NCBI GenBank assembly: GCA_947184155.2 | Contig: CAMXCT020002008.1 | Coordinates: forward strand, 36,001-100,000 | DNA length: 64,000 nt | Direction of reading: 5' to 3' | From: Cladocopium goreaui | Lineage: Eukaryota > Sar > Dinophyceae > Suessiales > Symbiodiniaceae | Shown: positions 33,451 through 43,379 of the stretch, piece after piece | How positions within the stretch are numbered: the first letter of the stretch is position 1 | Layout of the letters: the number at the start of each line of letters is the position of its first letter | Position numbers and translations under genes: made by a program | Notes under the pieces: model-generated | Told to the model about the DNA's origin: nothing | Seen by the model: only the letters and a program-made list of their open reading frames with translations | Databases searched by the model: none

Positions 33451-33595
33451 CTAGCGTTCAGTTGCCTATATAATATATATAAGTGGCTTAACTATGGTTT
33501 ATGGTAGATATAACGAACTAGTTAATGGGGGTTATAATCGTTTATGAACCAACAAAAATAAGTTTAATGGGGCCCCATCCGAAAACGCGTCACAG

Positions 33596-33699
33596 GTTCA
33601 GTTTCAAGCCATGTGGGGGTGGCTCAGGGGCCCTCAGGGGCAGGGAATTCACCGATTTCGCGTCTCTTTTATGGGAACGCGTTTTATCGGTGGCTGCTG
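33596..33699 (+). CDS. Exon, unknown
   Basis: Phase 0 after aaacgcgtcacag; VQFQAMWGWLRGPQGQGIHR then FRVSFMGTRFIGGC; donor gtgaac. Follows an F6-type element. Other frames are also open. Confidence 0.65.
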
Positions 33700-33733
33700 G
33701 TGAACTCAAATTTAAGATAGTGACTTTAGTACA

Positions 33734-33837
33734 TACCCTCTGGTAAACTAACGTAACTATGGAAAATCACCATTTTTAATGGGTAAATCCACTATAAATG
33801 GCAATGTTCAATAGCTATGTTAGTTTACCAGAGGGTA
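33734..33837. mobile_element. F1 copy
   Basis: Near-perfect. Confidence 0.9.
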
Positions 33838-33944
33838 AGTTGGAGTATTATGGAGTTCATAAATTTAAAGATTATAAGTGCTACTAAAAAAAGACGTATG
33901 AATTATATAAATTATATAAGATCTTATAACATCTTGTACACTAT

Positions 33945-34109
33945 CCTCATGGATCTTCGCGGGGCACATGATCTGCATGGTTTTCATGGGTTTCATGGCC
34001 CGGGTGCTTGGTCCAAGGCAGCAAATGCAACAAATGGCGATGGTTGGTGGCGTTGGGGTGGAGATGGAGAACCCCGAAATGCCGGAGGAGCTGAGTTCAG
34101 CTGCAGGAG
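33945..34109 (+). CDS. Possible exon, Met/Gly-rich
   Basis: Ends GAG|gtgact. One frame reads WIFAGHMICMVFMGFMARVL then MQQMAMVGGVGVEMENPEMP; another is Gly/His-rich. No clear acceptor. Confidence 0.42.
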
Positions 34110-34553
34110 GTGACTTCTCTGGATATAACATGATATCTGGGTAAATTTGATTCATTTGATCACGACCTCACTGTTCTTGCGAACCCTGACCAAATGGTCA
34201 TGACGGTCATGATCCCTTTTTTGACCATTGAGGGTCAGATTTGACATTTTTCGATGGCTTGCTCAACGGTCTTGGAGCTAGGCTGAGAATTTTCCGAAAG
34301 TACACCATGAGAAATGCCAATCCTAAAGCCTAGACCATCCTGGTCGCCAACCATTTGAGGGTCATTTTAAATATATATATATATAACTATATATAGATAA
34401 ATACATACATATATATATATATATGTATATTTAAGGGTATAGAAGTGCATACTGTTTTTTTCCGGTAAAATCTGCGTACATCGTACAAGCACCATTGTTT
34501 GGTTTGCTTGGCGTTGCGGCTGCGTTGCCTTTGCCACGAGGCTTACTGTAACC

Positions 34554-34630
34554 ATGGACCGCCAGGAGAGCTGGGATGCCTGCTGGGAATGGCTTCAGAA
34601 TGGCTATTGCCCACGAGGAGAAACCTGCAG
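34554..34630 (+). CDS. Start exon with zinc-finger-like Cys spacing
   Basis: ATG in good context (gtaaccATGG). Reads MDRQESWDACWEWLQNGYCP then RGETC: C-x8-C-x5-C, the first three ligands of a CCCH zinc finger (RNA-binding in known members). The final His would come from the next exon, possibly via a GC donor (AG|gccttt); unspliced, the frame runs 10 more codons to TGA with no His. Confidence 0.6.
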
Positions 34631-34639
34631 GCCTTTCGG

Positions 34640-35015
34640 GTCGGACTTGGGCATCAAACAGTGATTATTCAGCACCACACATGGTTTTTTCATATGGCTT
34701 TTTATATGTTCAGGCTGCCCCAATTTGTGATTAAACTTACGTGGTTTCAATTTATATCAATGATTGAACATTGGGATGGAAAAAGTTTCCAGCACATAAT
34801 TAAATCGGATCAACTCACTGAATGACTTGGTGGGGATCTTGAAGCCATAAGCTGTAACTTATTGGAATCAGAAAAGGGAAACATCCTGCATTCACTTCCT
34901 GCTGTATGGATGAGTTTCCGAGTAAGGAGAAAAAAAGGATCCGGATTCCCCTCAGGCCATGCCTGATTCTCAGAAGCGATAATATGTCGATCCCAGATTG
35001 GTCATTTTGGGTTCC
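34640..35015. other. No clear gene
   Basis: Overlaps a 115-codon minus frame (34815-35162) with unremarkable composition. Confidence 0.4.
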
Positions 35016-35020
35016 CTTAG

Positions 35021-35082
35021 CAACGTATCGTTGGAGATGGAACTTGCACGGATTCAAACTGGATGCAATCAACTGATGCAAG
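35021..35082 (+). CDS. Exon
   Basis: Acceptor cattttgggttcccttag, donor AAG|gttgac. Frames NVSLEMELARIQTGCNQLMQ (phase 1/1) or QRIVGDGTCTDSNWMQSTDA are both open. Confidence 0.62.
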
Positions 35083-35160
35083 GTTGACAAATTTGCTGAA
35101 TGGGGATTTTGACCAACAAAAATGATGTGTAACGGATTCCTTTCGTATGTTGTAACCAAC

Positions 35161-35230
35161 AAGAAGTTCGGGTTTTACAACCTTCGGGAAATGCTGCGTA
35201 AAGGGACCATTGCGAGTTCTGGCAAGTAGA
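35161..35230 (+). CDS. Possible terminal exon
   Basis: After gttgtaaccaacaag; EVRVLQPSGNAA then stop (phase fits 35082), or KFGFYNLREMLRKGTIASSG then K and TAG. Confidence 0.4.
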
Positions 35231-35827
35231 TCCACTGAACAATTTCCACCAAAGATGCATAGGATATGATAGGATGAAAGCCGTCGGGGGGTTTACTGGT
35301 CGTAGTTTTTTTTTGACGAGTCACCATTCCTTGGGTTCTCCAAGTATGGTCGAAGCATCCAAACCAAATGTTATTTGGGTCCTAGTCCAAAATTATCAAT
35401 TACAATCGACACATCAGTATTAATTAACTACAGATTAGCAATGATGCACTGTGAACCATGAATCATAACTATAGCAAGCCACAAAGAGATATAGGAAAGT
35501 GACGTCCAATTCTAAAATTTATAGTGGTAAATGGCATGCCTATTCTCTTCTTTTTGAAGCTTACTTTATGATCAATATTTTGTTCAATCACAAAAATCAT
35601 TCAAGATTGATTATCATATTGAAAATTATAAAAACCATTGAAGCTTACTGTACTTTACAATCATTATTGTTTTTCACCATATTTCACCAATCAATCCAAA
35701 TCGCAAAAAGACTCATTTCACCATGTCACCTCTCGACCTCACCTTGGATGAATCCTTTAAATCCGTAAACGTTTTTTTGGTTATGGAAAACAATGTTTTT
35801 CACATCAGCAAGGCTCGAGCAAAAGAT

Positions 35828-35928
35828 TACCCTCTGGTAAACTTACTATAGAATGGCCATAGAAAAAGTGGATTTACCCAGCTATAAAATGGTGATTTTC
35901 CATAGCTATGTTAAATTACCAGGGGGTA
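35828..35928. mobile_element. F1 copy
   Basis: Right end abuts the duplicated block at 35926. Confidence 0.82.
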
Positions 35929-36236
35929 CCATTTTTTTGTGGACAAAAAAAATATTGACCATAGAAAACCCTACTGGTAGTTTGAAACCATCATATTTTT
36001 TTGTGGGATGTTCCATGAAGTAAACCATCCAGCTATTGGGGTATCCCCCATTTGGAGCTAAAGAAGAATGAAGACTGTCAATTGCTATCCGTGACTGTTA
36101 GTAGGTATAAATGGGATATATATATATATAAATGGGATATAAATGGGATATAAATGGGATATACATGGGATATCCTTATATTAATCCTCTTTATAAATGA
36201 TGCTTTTCTGAGAGTTCCATCAAGATGGGGCCACGA
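35926..36236 (+). repeat. Segmental duplication, copy B
   Basis: See copy A; ends at the pyrimidine tract of exon 36260. Confidence 0.82.
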
Positions 36237-36259
36237 TAGCGTTCACCGTCCCGTGCCAG

Positions 36260-36362
36260 GTGGGACCACCCTGCCCTGCAGTTCCCGGATGGAAGTCTGG
36301 GAGCCCCTGGGGGGCCCAGAGGAAAACATAGGAAGAGATCGGAAAATCCTCTAGAAATGTTG
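36260..36362 (+). CDS. Exon, Gly/Pro then basic
   Basis: Acceptor ccgtcccgtgccag, donor gtttgt; WDHPALQFPDGSLGAPGGPR then GKHRKRSENPLEML. Immediately follows a segmentally duplicated block. Confidence 0.78.
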
Positions 36363-36978
36363 GTTTGTAGATGTGAAAACTCTCGAACTATGGTGCATTT
36401 TCCGGCCATGATTGATTTTGTTACGGGGGGTATCATCTTTTTGAGTTTGGACATGTTGGGAAAACTCAAACAGCCAACGATCTCTGGATTTTCAACAGTG
36501 GCAGATCGGGGAGGTTGAAACCATCAGATGGCTGATATGGTTCTTTCAGAAACCAAAACTGCCGTAGGTGTTCGATGCTATGGTAGAAACTGAATTCACA
36601 TTGTTTAGAGGTGAAGGAGTAAGCTCCAGCAATCATGAGCCTCAGCCATTGTGGACTGGAGGGTCTACGCATGTCTACGCATCCCCTCAGCTATTGCTGG
36701 AGGGTACACCTTCCACTGCCTGCAGGCGATCTTTTTCAAAACCTAGTCAACTGAGAATGGATTGTATCTATCTGGTGCTTCTCCCATGGAGCGTTTTGGA
36801 GCGGCATCTGCGGCATCCATATTCAGCATGGAAGCTGTGGATGGTTGCGAAATCCTGCACCAGTTGGTAGATCTACGGTAGATGGTTTATCCCGTTATAA
36901 TTCCATTGTCTACAGTGTTTCATAGTTACCAATAGTTAGCAACTGGAGGAGGATTTCTTCACCATCCACAGTAGTTAA
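36260..36978 (+). CDS. 3' end of a gene: four exons, last intron is one F5 element
   Basis: Exons 36260-36362, 36499-36563, 36609-36836 and 36972-36978 (TAA). Phases agree at every junction. The 36563/36609 intron would be only 45 bases. The final intron (36837-36971) coincides base for base with an F5 element (GTGGATGGTTGCG ... CCATCCACAG), leaving WKLS then stop. May belong to the gene starting at 34554 or at 33032. No domain recognised. Confidence 0.7.
36499..36563 (+). CDS. Exon, Trp-rich
   Basis: Acceptor tctctggattttcaacag, donor gtaggt; WQIGEVETIRWLIWFFQKPK then L. Confidence 0.74.
36609..36836 (+). CDS. Long exon
   Basis: 75 codons after cacattgtttag; NHEPQPLWTGGSTHVYASPQ and CIYLVLLPWSVLERHLRHPY. 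Donor is the left end of the F5 element. Confidence 0.72.
36837..36971. mobile_element. F5 copy that is a complete intron
   Basis: 135 bp, GTGGATGGTTGCGAAATCC ... GGATTTCTTCACCATCCACAG; see gene at 36260-36978. Confidence 0.75.
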
Positions 36979-37127
36979 GAACCCATTAACTAATCTAACT
37001 ATACTGCAAGGGAAGTTCCATATACAACTGGGGCATAATATAATATTAAATGCCAGTATAGAGTACTTGCCTGAGGCGGGGCGGAAGTTGCCTTAGGCTA
37101 ATACTATAAGACCTTTTTCATCTATAG

Positions 37128-37181
37128 AACTTGCGTGCGCCCAGCGCTAGCAAGGCCCGTGCCTGCGTGCTTTGTGCGAAA
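37128..37181 (+). CDS. Possible exon
   Basis: Acceptor gacctttttcatctatag; NLRAPSASKARACVLCAK, donor gtggtg or TAG at 37191. Confidence 0.48.
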
Positions 37182-37194
37182 GTGGTGCACTAGT

Positions 37195-37400
37195 CCAAAT
37201 GTCACACTTGAAACTCCACACTTCGCACTTCACACTGCACTCTTCACACTCAACACTTCACACTCCACACTTCATCTTATCTCATCTCGTCTTATCTGAG
37301 CTCTTTTCAGCTCATCTCAGCTCATCTTATTTCTTCTCATCTCATCTCTTCTCATATGTCATCCGAGTTCTTCTCAACTATTTTCATCTCATTTGAGCAC
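37195..37400. repeat. Low-complexity cacactt/tctcatctt repeats
   Basis: First (cacttcacact)n-like, then (ctcatctcat)n-like. Confidence 0.7.
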
Positions 37401-37683
37401 TGCTTAACCTCTTGCATCTCATAGAAGCTCTTCTTAAGTTATCTCAGCTCGCCCGTACTCAGAGAGAAGCTCTTATACACAATAACCGTTGCACACAGAA
37501 AGCTTTTGCACAGACAAGCTTTTAGAAGCAGATGCGTTTACACAGAAAAGCTTTTACAGACAGAAAGCTTTTACACATGAGAACCTTTGACAGATAAAAG
37601 CTCTTACACACAGAAGCTTTTATAGACAGAATCTTTTGCACCGAGAAACTTTTACACAGCGACCCTTGCACACACAGAATCAC

Positions 37684-37992
37684 TTCCCTGTAGTAGTTTG
37701 TAGTACAAATCTTGCACAAAGCACTTCCCAGTACTACTTTGTACACAAGCCTTGCACAAGGCACTTCCCTGTACTACTTCGTACTACAAGACTTTCGCAA
37801 AATACTTCACAGTACTACTTTGTACTACAAGAGATTCACAAAATATTTCCCAATACTACTTTGTACTACAAAGCTTGCACAAGGCAGTTCCCGGTACTAC
37901 TTTGCACTAGAAAGCTTGCAGCAAATACTTCCCAGTACTACTTCGCACTGCAAGCCGTGCACAAAACACTTCCCAGTTTTAGTTCGTACAAA
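37684..37992. repeat. 41-bp minisatellite, about eight copies
   Basis: Unit cttccctgtactacttcgta ctacaagactttcgcaaaata with 10-20 percent divergence; 41 is not a multiple of 3, so each copy changes frame. Confidence 0.85.
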
Positions 37993-38007
37993 CCCGGATG
38001 TATCCAC

Positions 38008-38085
38008 ACATGGCAACACAACATGGCAACACAACATGGCAACACAACATGGCAACACAACATGGCAACACAACATGGCAACAAT
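38008..38085. repeat. 13-bp minisatellite
   Basis: aacatggcaacac repeated six times with almost no variation. Confidence 0.88.
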
Positions 38086-38174
38086 CATGCAGCCATTCCA
38101 GTTCGACCTGCAACCATGCAGTGACTGTGGCATAAAGGAGCTATCCTTCACTGTCCCATGCAACGTTCATGCAG

Positions 38175-38320
38175 CCATTACAAAGCCACTTCTCTAAGTC
38201 AGCACTTCTCCAAGTCAACACTTCTCTAAGTCAACCCACTTCACTAAGTCAGCACTTCTCCAAGTCACCACTTCTCTAAATCATCACTTCCCGAAGTCAA
38301 CCCACTTCACAAAGTCACAC
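38175..38320. repeat. 15-bp degenerate repeat
   Basis: cacttctctaagtca units, about nine. Confidence 0.8.
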
Positions 38321-38433
38321 AAATTTTCATGTATTTGTCCGTAACTCGGAAGATTGCTTACCCACTTGCAATGGCTGGGATGTTTCATCCTTGTCCTTGC
38401 GCTGCATTTGATGCTCACATGCCTCTTCACCAG

Positions 38434-38486
38434 ATGGAGATGAGCTTAACAGCCCTGAAAGAGGGCTGTGACGCAAAGCCCCATTG
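38434..38486 (+). CDS. Exon
   Basis: Acceptor cacatgcctcttcaccag; MEMSLTALKEGCDAKPH, donor gtggct before a TA tract. The frame is also open upstream. Confidence 0.52.
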
Positions 38487-38607
38487 GTGGCTATATATAT
38501 ATATATACATGTATGATGATATGTACAGATGGCTTTGTCTGAGAATGGTTTTTCTAAAGTTTATACATGTTGAAATACATACCTTTCTTAAATGTTTTCT
38601 TTAATAG

Positions 38608-38768
38608 AGATGGTCTGACACCGTTATCCATTGGAATTGGTAGCCCATTAGACAACCACCATATGGCCATCGCAAAATTAGCGCCTTGCCCATTCCATTT
38701 TACAATCATCAAACGCGGCTTGCAGGCTTGGATTTTGCAAATCCCCATAAATGCAGGCGAATTAATGG
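38608..38768 (+). CDS. Exon, 53 codons
   Basis: Acceptor aatgttttctttaatag, donor gtaaat; IGIGSPLDNHHMAIAKLAPC and RGLQAWILQIPINAGELM. The minus strand is also open (KPRLMIVKWNGQGANFAMAI); plus is preferred because of the next exon. Confidence 0.62.
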
Positions 38769-38948
38769 GTAAATGATCTACACATGGGAAATTGTCCATT
38801 TTTTCGTGTTTGATTACTGAGCAATCATTCATATTTTTTGGGCACCCAAATCTATGATTCATCGCCATATGTTTTCATGTTTGGTTGTGGACCAAAATGG
38901 CCGTGACAGTCGACCGTAGCTTGATTGGCCGTGGTTTTCTCCTCTAAG

Positions 38949-39038
38949 GGATTGGCTGATTTCGGGGAAAAATGGAGGCCCATCCAACAAAGCTTAATCC
39001 ACCATAAAGCCGACACTTGGGCTACCCATATGCTCCAT
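38949..39038 (+). CDS. Exon
   Basis: Acceptor gtggttttctcctctaag, donor gtttcg, 30 codons phase 0/0; GLADFGEKWRPIQQSLIHHK then ADTWATHMLH. Confidence 0.8.
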
Positions 39039-39194
39039 GTTTCGAAAACTCTTACATCACTCTTACCATATCTTACCACCATTTAATCATAAAAAAATCC
39101 CAAAAAATGACCCAAATTGAAAAATGGGTACCAAATGTATTTTACCCAAATATCATATCTTCCATCTTACCATATCTTACCATATCCTCCCAAG

Positions 39195-39317
39195 TGGAGG
39201 ATACGGCCCGGTTTCGTTTAAAACGCCTGGTGCCGAGGCCTCGCGGTGTGGCCGGGGCATCAACCCGAGGTGCCGGGATGGCGGAACCAACAAGTACTGT
39301 ACTGGATAAAAACTAAT
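39195..39317 (+). CDS. Exon-like GC island
   Basis: After accatatcctcccaag; two frames open: ARFRLKRLVPRPRGVAGAST and FKTPGAEASRCGRGINPRCR. A stop follows in both. Confidence 0.4.
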
Positions 39318-39497
39318 TGTATTATATAGATAAGATAGATAATTAAAATTAATTATATATATATAATTTATATGTTTATATTTAACTATATATAATTATA
39401 TATGATTATACATATATATATATATATCAAAATATGTTGTTATTACATATTATCTAGCATCATTATTGTTATCAACATTCTTATGATTTATATTATT

Positions 39498-39556
39498 TGA
39501 GGATTTTTTGCGGCCGAGTTCTGGCTGGGCTGAGACGTTGACAGGAACTGATTGGT
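39498..39556 (+). CDS. Possible exon ending at an F2 terminus
   Basis: Reads DFLRPSSGWAETLTGTDW; donor lies in CTGATTG|GTGGTTTTGAAC, an F2-type left end. Confidence 0.4.
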
Positions 39557-39847
39557 GGTTTTGAACAATGACTACAGTAGATAATTATGGTAATAGTTAT
39601 CTATTGTAATGATAGTTATTAACAATGACTTATGGAATATTAACAATGGTATCAGAAATTATCATATATTCCAATGGTATCAATGATGTTATGGAATAAT
39701 ACTGATAGACTCTAAAACCAATGGCTGGTTATGGAATAATAATGACGTTATGGAATAGTGATAATTCATCAAAAAACATGATATAATCATCATTATTATA
39801 ACCAGCCGAGTTAATTAGTGGATTCCCCAATATAAGTATAATGATTA

Positions 39848-39955
39848 CTGGTTGGTGGTTTGGAACATGAATTTTATTTTTCAATAAATTGGAAAAACAT
39901 AATCCCAACTGACGAAGCCATATTTTTCAGAGGGGTGACTCAACTTCCATGACAG
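39848..39955. mobile_element. F2 copy, right end decayed
   Basis: Ends ttcagaggggtgactcaacttccatgacag, where the last AG serves as acceptor of exon 39956. Confidence 0.7.
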
Positions 39956-40065
39956 GAATCATCCTTCGCTACTTCCAAATTAGAAATTCAATTGAAATTC
40001 ACGGGGCAAGTGGCTGCCAGATGCAGACCGAACAAGTCTTTGTCATGGTCCGGTGCCCAAGTGCT
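39956..40065 (+). CDS. Exon with textbook donor
   Basis: Donor GCT|gtaagt; acceptor ttccatgacag directly after a decayed F2 right end. IILRYFQIRNSIEIHGASGC and QMQTEQVFVMVRCPSA. Confidence 0.85.
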
Positions 40066-40207
40066 GTAAGTCAGCGCATGATGTGCGTTTTTCGCGGAGT
40101 ACCAAAGGTTGAAGGCAGCCAAGCACCTGTGACAAAAATTTGAAGCACCGCCACCCTATATTTGGGAGCCCTGAGATCTGACCATTCCAGAGCTTCTGTA
40201 TCTCCAG

Positions 40208-40240
40208 GCAGTCCATGAAAGAATGCTCGATGATCTAACT
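40208..40240 (+). CDS. Micro-exon, 11 codons
   Basis: Acceptor gagcttctgtatctccag, donor gtattc, phase 0/0 (fits 40065); AVHERMLDDLT. An F1 copy starts 9 bases later. Confidence 0.65.
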
Positions 40241-40249
40241 GTATTCAGT

Positions 40250-40357
40250 TACCCTCTGGTAATGACTAACAGTTTGCTATTGAAAATGATCATTTATAGT
40301 TGATTTGCCTATCTTTGATGGTGATTTTCCATAGCTATGTTAGTTGACCAGGGGGTA
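40250..40357. mobile_element. F1 copy
   Basis: Begins 9 bases after micro-exon 40208-40240. Confidence 0.85.
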
Positions 40358-40370
40358 TACTATACATGAT

Positions 40371-40451
40371 CTGGTTGGTGGTTTGGAACCTTGGGAATAA
40401 TCATCCCAACTGACTTTCATATTTTTCATAGGGGTTCAAACCACCAACCAG
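40371..40451. mobile_element. F2 copy, short (81 bp)
   Basis: Internal deletion, both TIRs intact. Confidence 0.8.
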
Positions 40452-40843
40452 TGATCTTCCCATTGAGAACTCTCATTGAGAATGGTGATTTTCCATGGCC
40501 ATGGCCATGGGATAGCCACACGGTAGACTGGCACTATCCAGGACGTAGGGAGCGGATAAAATATCAATAATCTTTAATGATTAATATTGTTGTATGGGAT
40601 TTATATGATTATTACATTCCCATAATCTGTATTCATCATGTTCAATGGATTGGTTTATGGGAAAATCTACGTCGGACACCATCGATTTTCCCTCTAAAAA
40701 AAAGGGGCTTTCCTGGTCACATTGTCCCTGAAACGAACCCATTGAAATGTGGTCAACCAAGTAATTTTTACCATCCCCAATAGAGGTTAGTTTATGATAT
40801 TGGGCATACGCCGTACGCAATGGGATGACATAATTTATGACCC

Positions 40844-40913
40844 CCAGGTCGAATGAGTTGGTGTATTCTTCTGTTTGCCACAACAAAATCCCTCAAAATC
40901 GCATGGGGAGCAC
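40844..40913 (+). CDS. Possible exon
   Basis: After taatttatgacccccag; SNELVYSSVCHNKIPQNRMG, donor gtagcg. A 101-codon minus frame (40581-40886) overlaps. Confidence 0.36.
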
Positions 40914-40968
40914 GTAGCGGAGTTACGATCAGAGTTTCCGAAGCACATGATAGTCAATAATTTAAACG

Positions 40969-41096
40969 CTGCTTGGTGGTTTCAAAGATGAATGAATTAT
41001 ATGTTCCATGTCATATTATTGGGATGTCATCCGAAACCCATTGACTTTCACTCACTCCATCATTTTTCAAGATGGTGAAATTGCACCACCAACCAG
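40969..41096. mobile_element. F2b copy
   Basis: ctgcttggtggtttcaaag ... caccaccaaccag. Confidence 0.8.
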
Positions 41097-41424
41097 ATTA
41101 TTATCAACCATATATTAACCATATATCAACCATATATTAACCATCATTAACCAGTATTAACAGCATGTTAAAACCACCAGTTATACGTGAAACCAGAAAT
41201 GGAACCCCGGGCCCCGAATCCATTGGTTTGTTGGTCATATTTTTCATGATTTTCATGCCAGGAAATACCATGTACAAACCATCTATTATAAAATATATGA
41301 CAAACCAATGTACAAATCAATGGATTTCATTACCATAGTAGATGTCATATATTTTCCAGGAAACTGATTTCGCGAAAATCATCTACTATATAAGTTACCA
41401 TGTTACCGTTCGTATAAGCTGCAG

Positions 41425-41459
41425 AAGACCTTTGCGCAGGGTCGGATCCCCATGAAACG
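41425..41459 (+). CDS. Micro-exon
   Basis: Acceptor ttcgtataagctgcag, donor gtgaga; KTFAQGRIPMK. The gap to the next candidate is only 26 bases, so the two are alternatives or one is wrong. Confidence 0.4.
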
Positions 41460-41485
41460 GTGAGATCCCAATCGATCCCTCCCAG

Positions 41486-41565
41486 ATCCCGGCGGAGAAT
41501 TTCTCATGTCAAGGCTGTCAAGGCTGGGATGCTCCTGCGGGCCCCCCAAAAAAAAATCATCCTGG
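41486..41565 (+). CDS. Exon, basic
   Basis: Acceptor caatcgatccctcccag, donor gtgaag; SRRRISHVKAVKAGMLLRAP then QKKIIL. Confidence 0.6.
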
Positions 41566-41976
41566 GTGAAGTTCAACAAGATTTCGGTGTTTTGAGGGTG
41601 AAATCCCAATCTACATTTATATAATTTATATATATTAATCTGTGTGGCAGATGCCATGAATTTTTTGATCGTTTTCTGTAGCTGTTCTAGACATAGAACT
41701 CAGTCTTGATGGTTCAATCCAGCATTTTTGAGGTGAAATCAGAACTGGAATCACCTAAAATGGGGTGAACTCCATTTTATGATGGCTGAATCTGCATTTG
41801 TTCTTGGTTCAGTTCCATGTCTTAGTGGTAAAATCCACACATTTCTTGGTTAAGATCAATTTCTACATGGTCAAAATCCACATGTGTCTTAAGGGTAAAT
41901 TTGATGATCAAAGGAAGTTTAGGTAGGAAACTTCCGAGTTGACGATTGTCATGGCCATCTTTCTCATCATGTCAAC

Positions 41977-42223
41977 CACATCATCAGCAGGTCGGGAACG
42001 CGTGAATTCAGGCTGGAAAAGACTCTCGGGCGCGAAATCCTGTGTTTTTTCGGGTAAAGTGGCTTCCGTGGTCGCCGAAGGATGGTCTCTGTTTTTGCGG
42101 TTTCGCGGCTCGATCAGGGAGAGTTGTCCACAGGACTGAAGCGAGAGCTTCAGCAGGGGGTGACCCCGACGTTCATGGTGGTAACGTCTTCGCCCACAGC
42201 CTAAGGACGATGCCATCCGTGTG
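41977..42223 (-). CDS. Exon, 82 codons
   Basis: Minus: long pyrimidine-rich acceptor (gttcggtttggggtccgttccaacag) and donor gttgac, continuously open; LSLIEPRNRKNRDHPSATTE and PEFTRSRPADDV. Plus would need several introns under 20 bases to stay open, so minus is preferred. Confidence 0.58.
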
Positions 42224-42523
42224 CTGTTGGAACGGACCCCAAACCGAACAACACGGAAAAAACAACGCAGCACCAGAGAAGACGATGGAAATTAATTAGC
42301 GAATTTTGTACAACCATGTTGTCCTTCTGAGTCTTGCTACGACAAGAAACAGCAACGAAAACCCTACAAACCGATGCACCCGTGTGAAAGCATGCCTATG
42401 TGCCAAAATCATTGAGATGCATGTCGTCCACACGCCCGAAGAGGCTGCAAAAAAGAAAACAAGTGTAGAACTATATAACCCTTTAGAATCATTTGATCAT
42501 GAGCTGTCATTCTTTCATTCTTC

Positions 42524-42612
42524 TTCCTTTTCATTCATTCATTCATTCGTTCGTTCATTCGTTCATTCATTCATTCGTTCATTCATTCATTCAGTCATTC
42601 ATCCATTCAATC
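42524..42612. repeat. (TTCA/TTCG)n tetranucleotide tract
   Basis: Lies 32 bases upstream of the acceptor of exon 42644. Confidence 0.88.
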
Positions 42613-42643
42613 ATGTCATTTTATTTCAATTCACTTTTCCCAG

Positions 42644-42732
42644 CTCACCAAGAATTCCTATAAGCAGACTGGTTCCTAAAGCCATGTTCTATTTTCGAAA
42701 CTTCCGCCCCGGCGCGTGCTGGGCACTACCTG
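42644..42732 (+). CDS. Exon
   Basis: Acceptor tttcaattcacttttcccag, donor gtatat; RIPISRLVPKAMFYFRNFRP then GACWALP. Confidence 0.8.
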
Positions 42733-43028
42733 GTATATAAATATATAGAATTTCTTCGTCACTAAATCGCCATTCTTGGTTACTTGGTGAAATCAAACAT
42801 GTTTCGGCTGGTCAAGTCCAAAGTTTTGATTGTTTACATCCCCATTTTTTCAGAATCGAGTTCTACATGGTCAGCATATATGTCAAATTCACCATTTTCT
42901 TTGGTGAAATTCATGTTCAGTGGTGAAATCAACCATAAATCATAGTAAATCATATATCGCCATATAAATCCCCGTTAAATCACCATCAAATCACCATAAC
43001 TTCGCCCTTGGAAAGCCTTTGTCACCAG

Positions 43029-43102
43029 GAGCCCCTGGTTCCTGGACCGGTCCTTTCGCCGGAGATCAGATGGTGGGGGCTATGGCCTGTGCCTTGTCTG
43101 AA
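43029..43102 (+). CDS. Exon
   Basis: After aaagcctttgtcaccag; in the phase of the 42732 exon reads APGSWTGPFAGDQMVGAMAC then ALSE, donor gttatc (or gtggggg at 43072). Confidence 0.66.
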
Positions 43103-43164
43103 GTTATCAAGGTGGAGTAGATGATAATTACCTTATCTGGTTGATTAATGGGCAAATTACCAGA

Positions 43165-43262
43165 TTGAGATCACCCGGAGATGCACCCTTCTGTGGTGAT
43201 AGCAGTGCGGTACCCGCGATGGCAGGCCAGGACATGAAGTCACTGTACATGTCCCCAGATGG
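43165..43262. repeat. Duplicated exon-like segment, copy A
   Basis: cacccggagatgcacccttc through gcaggccag, 70 bases, matches 45418-45500 with one 3-base indel. Both strands are open (plus VVIAVRYPR; minus RGYRTAITTEGCISG). Confidence 0.75.
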
Positions 43263-43266
43263 AAAA

Positions 43267-43371
43267 GTGGTTGGTGGTTTCAAACATGAATGGATGATTT
43301 TCCATTTCATATATGGGATGTCATCCTTCCCATTGACGAACTCATATTTTTCAAGATGGTTCACTAACCAG
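43267..43371. mobile_element. F2b copy
   Basis: Right TIR shortened to ttcactaaccag. Confidence 0.72.
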
Positions 43372-43379
43372 ATATATGT

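Noticed and set aside
37636..38197. Two overlapping 160-codon frames
   Set aside because: Both are frame-shifted translations of 41-bp and 13-bp minisatellites.
40581..40886. 101-codon minus frame
   Set aside because: AT-rich, no splice support; overlaps repeat-like sequence.
42042..42299. 85-codon plus frame and an alternative plus reading needing 18-19 base introns
   Set aside because: Minus reading is continuous with one long acceptor; introns this short are not credible without evidence.
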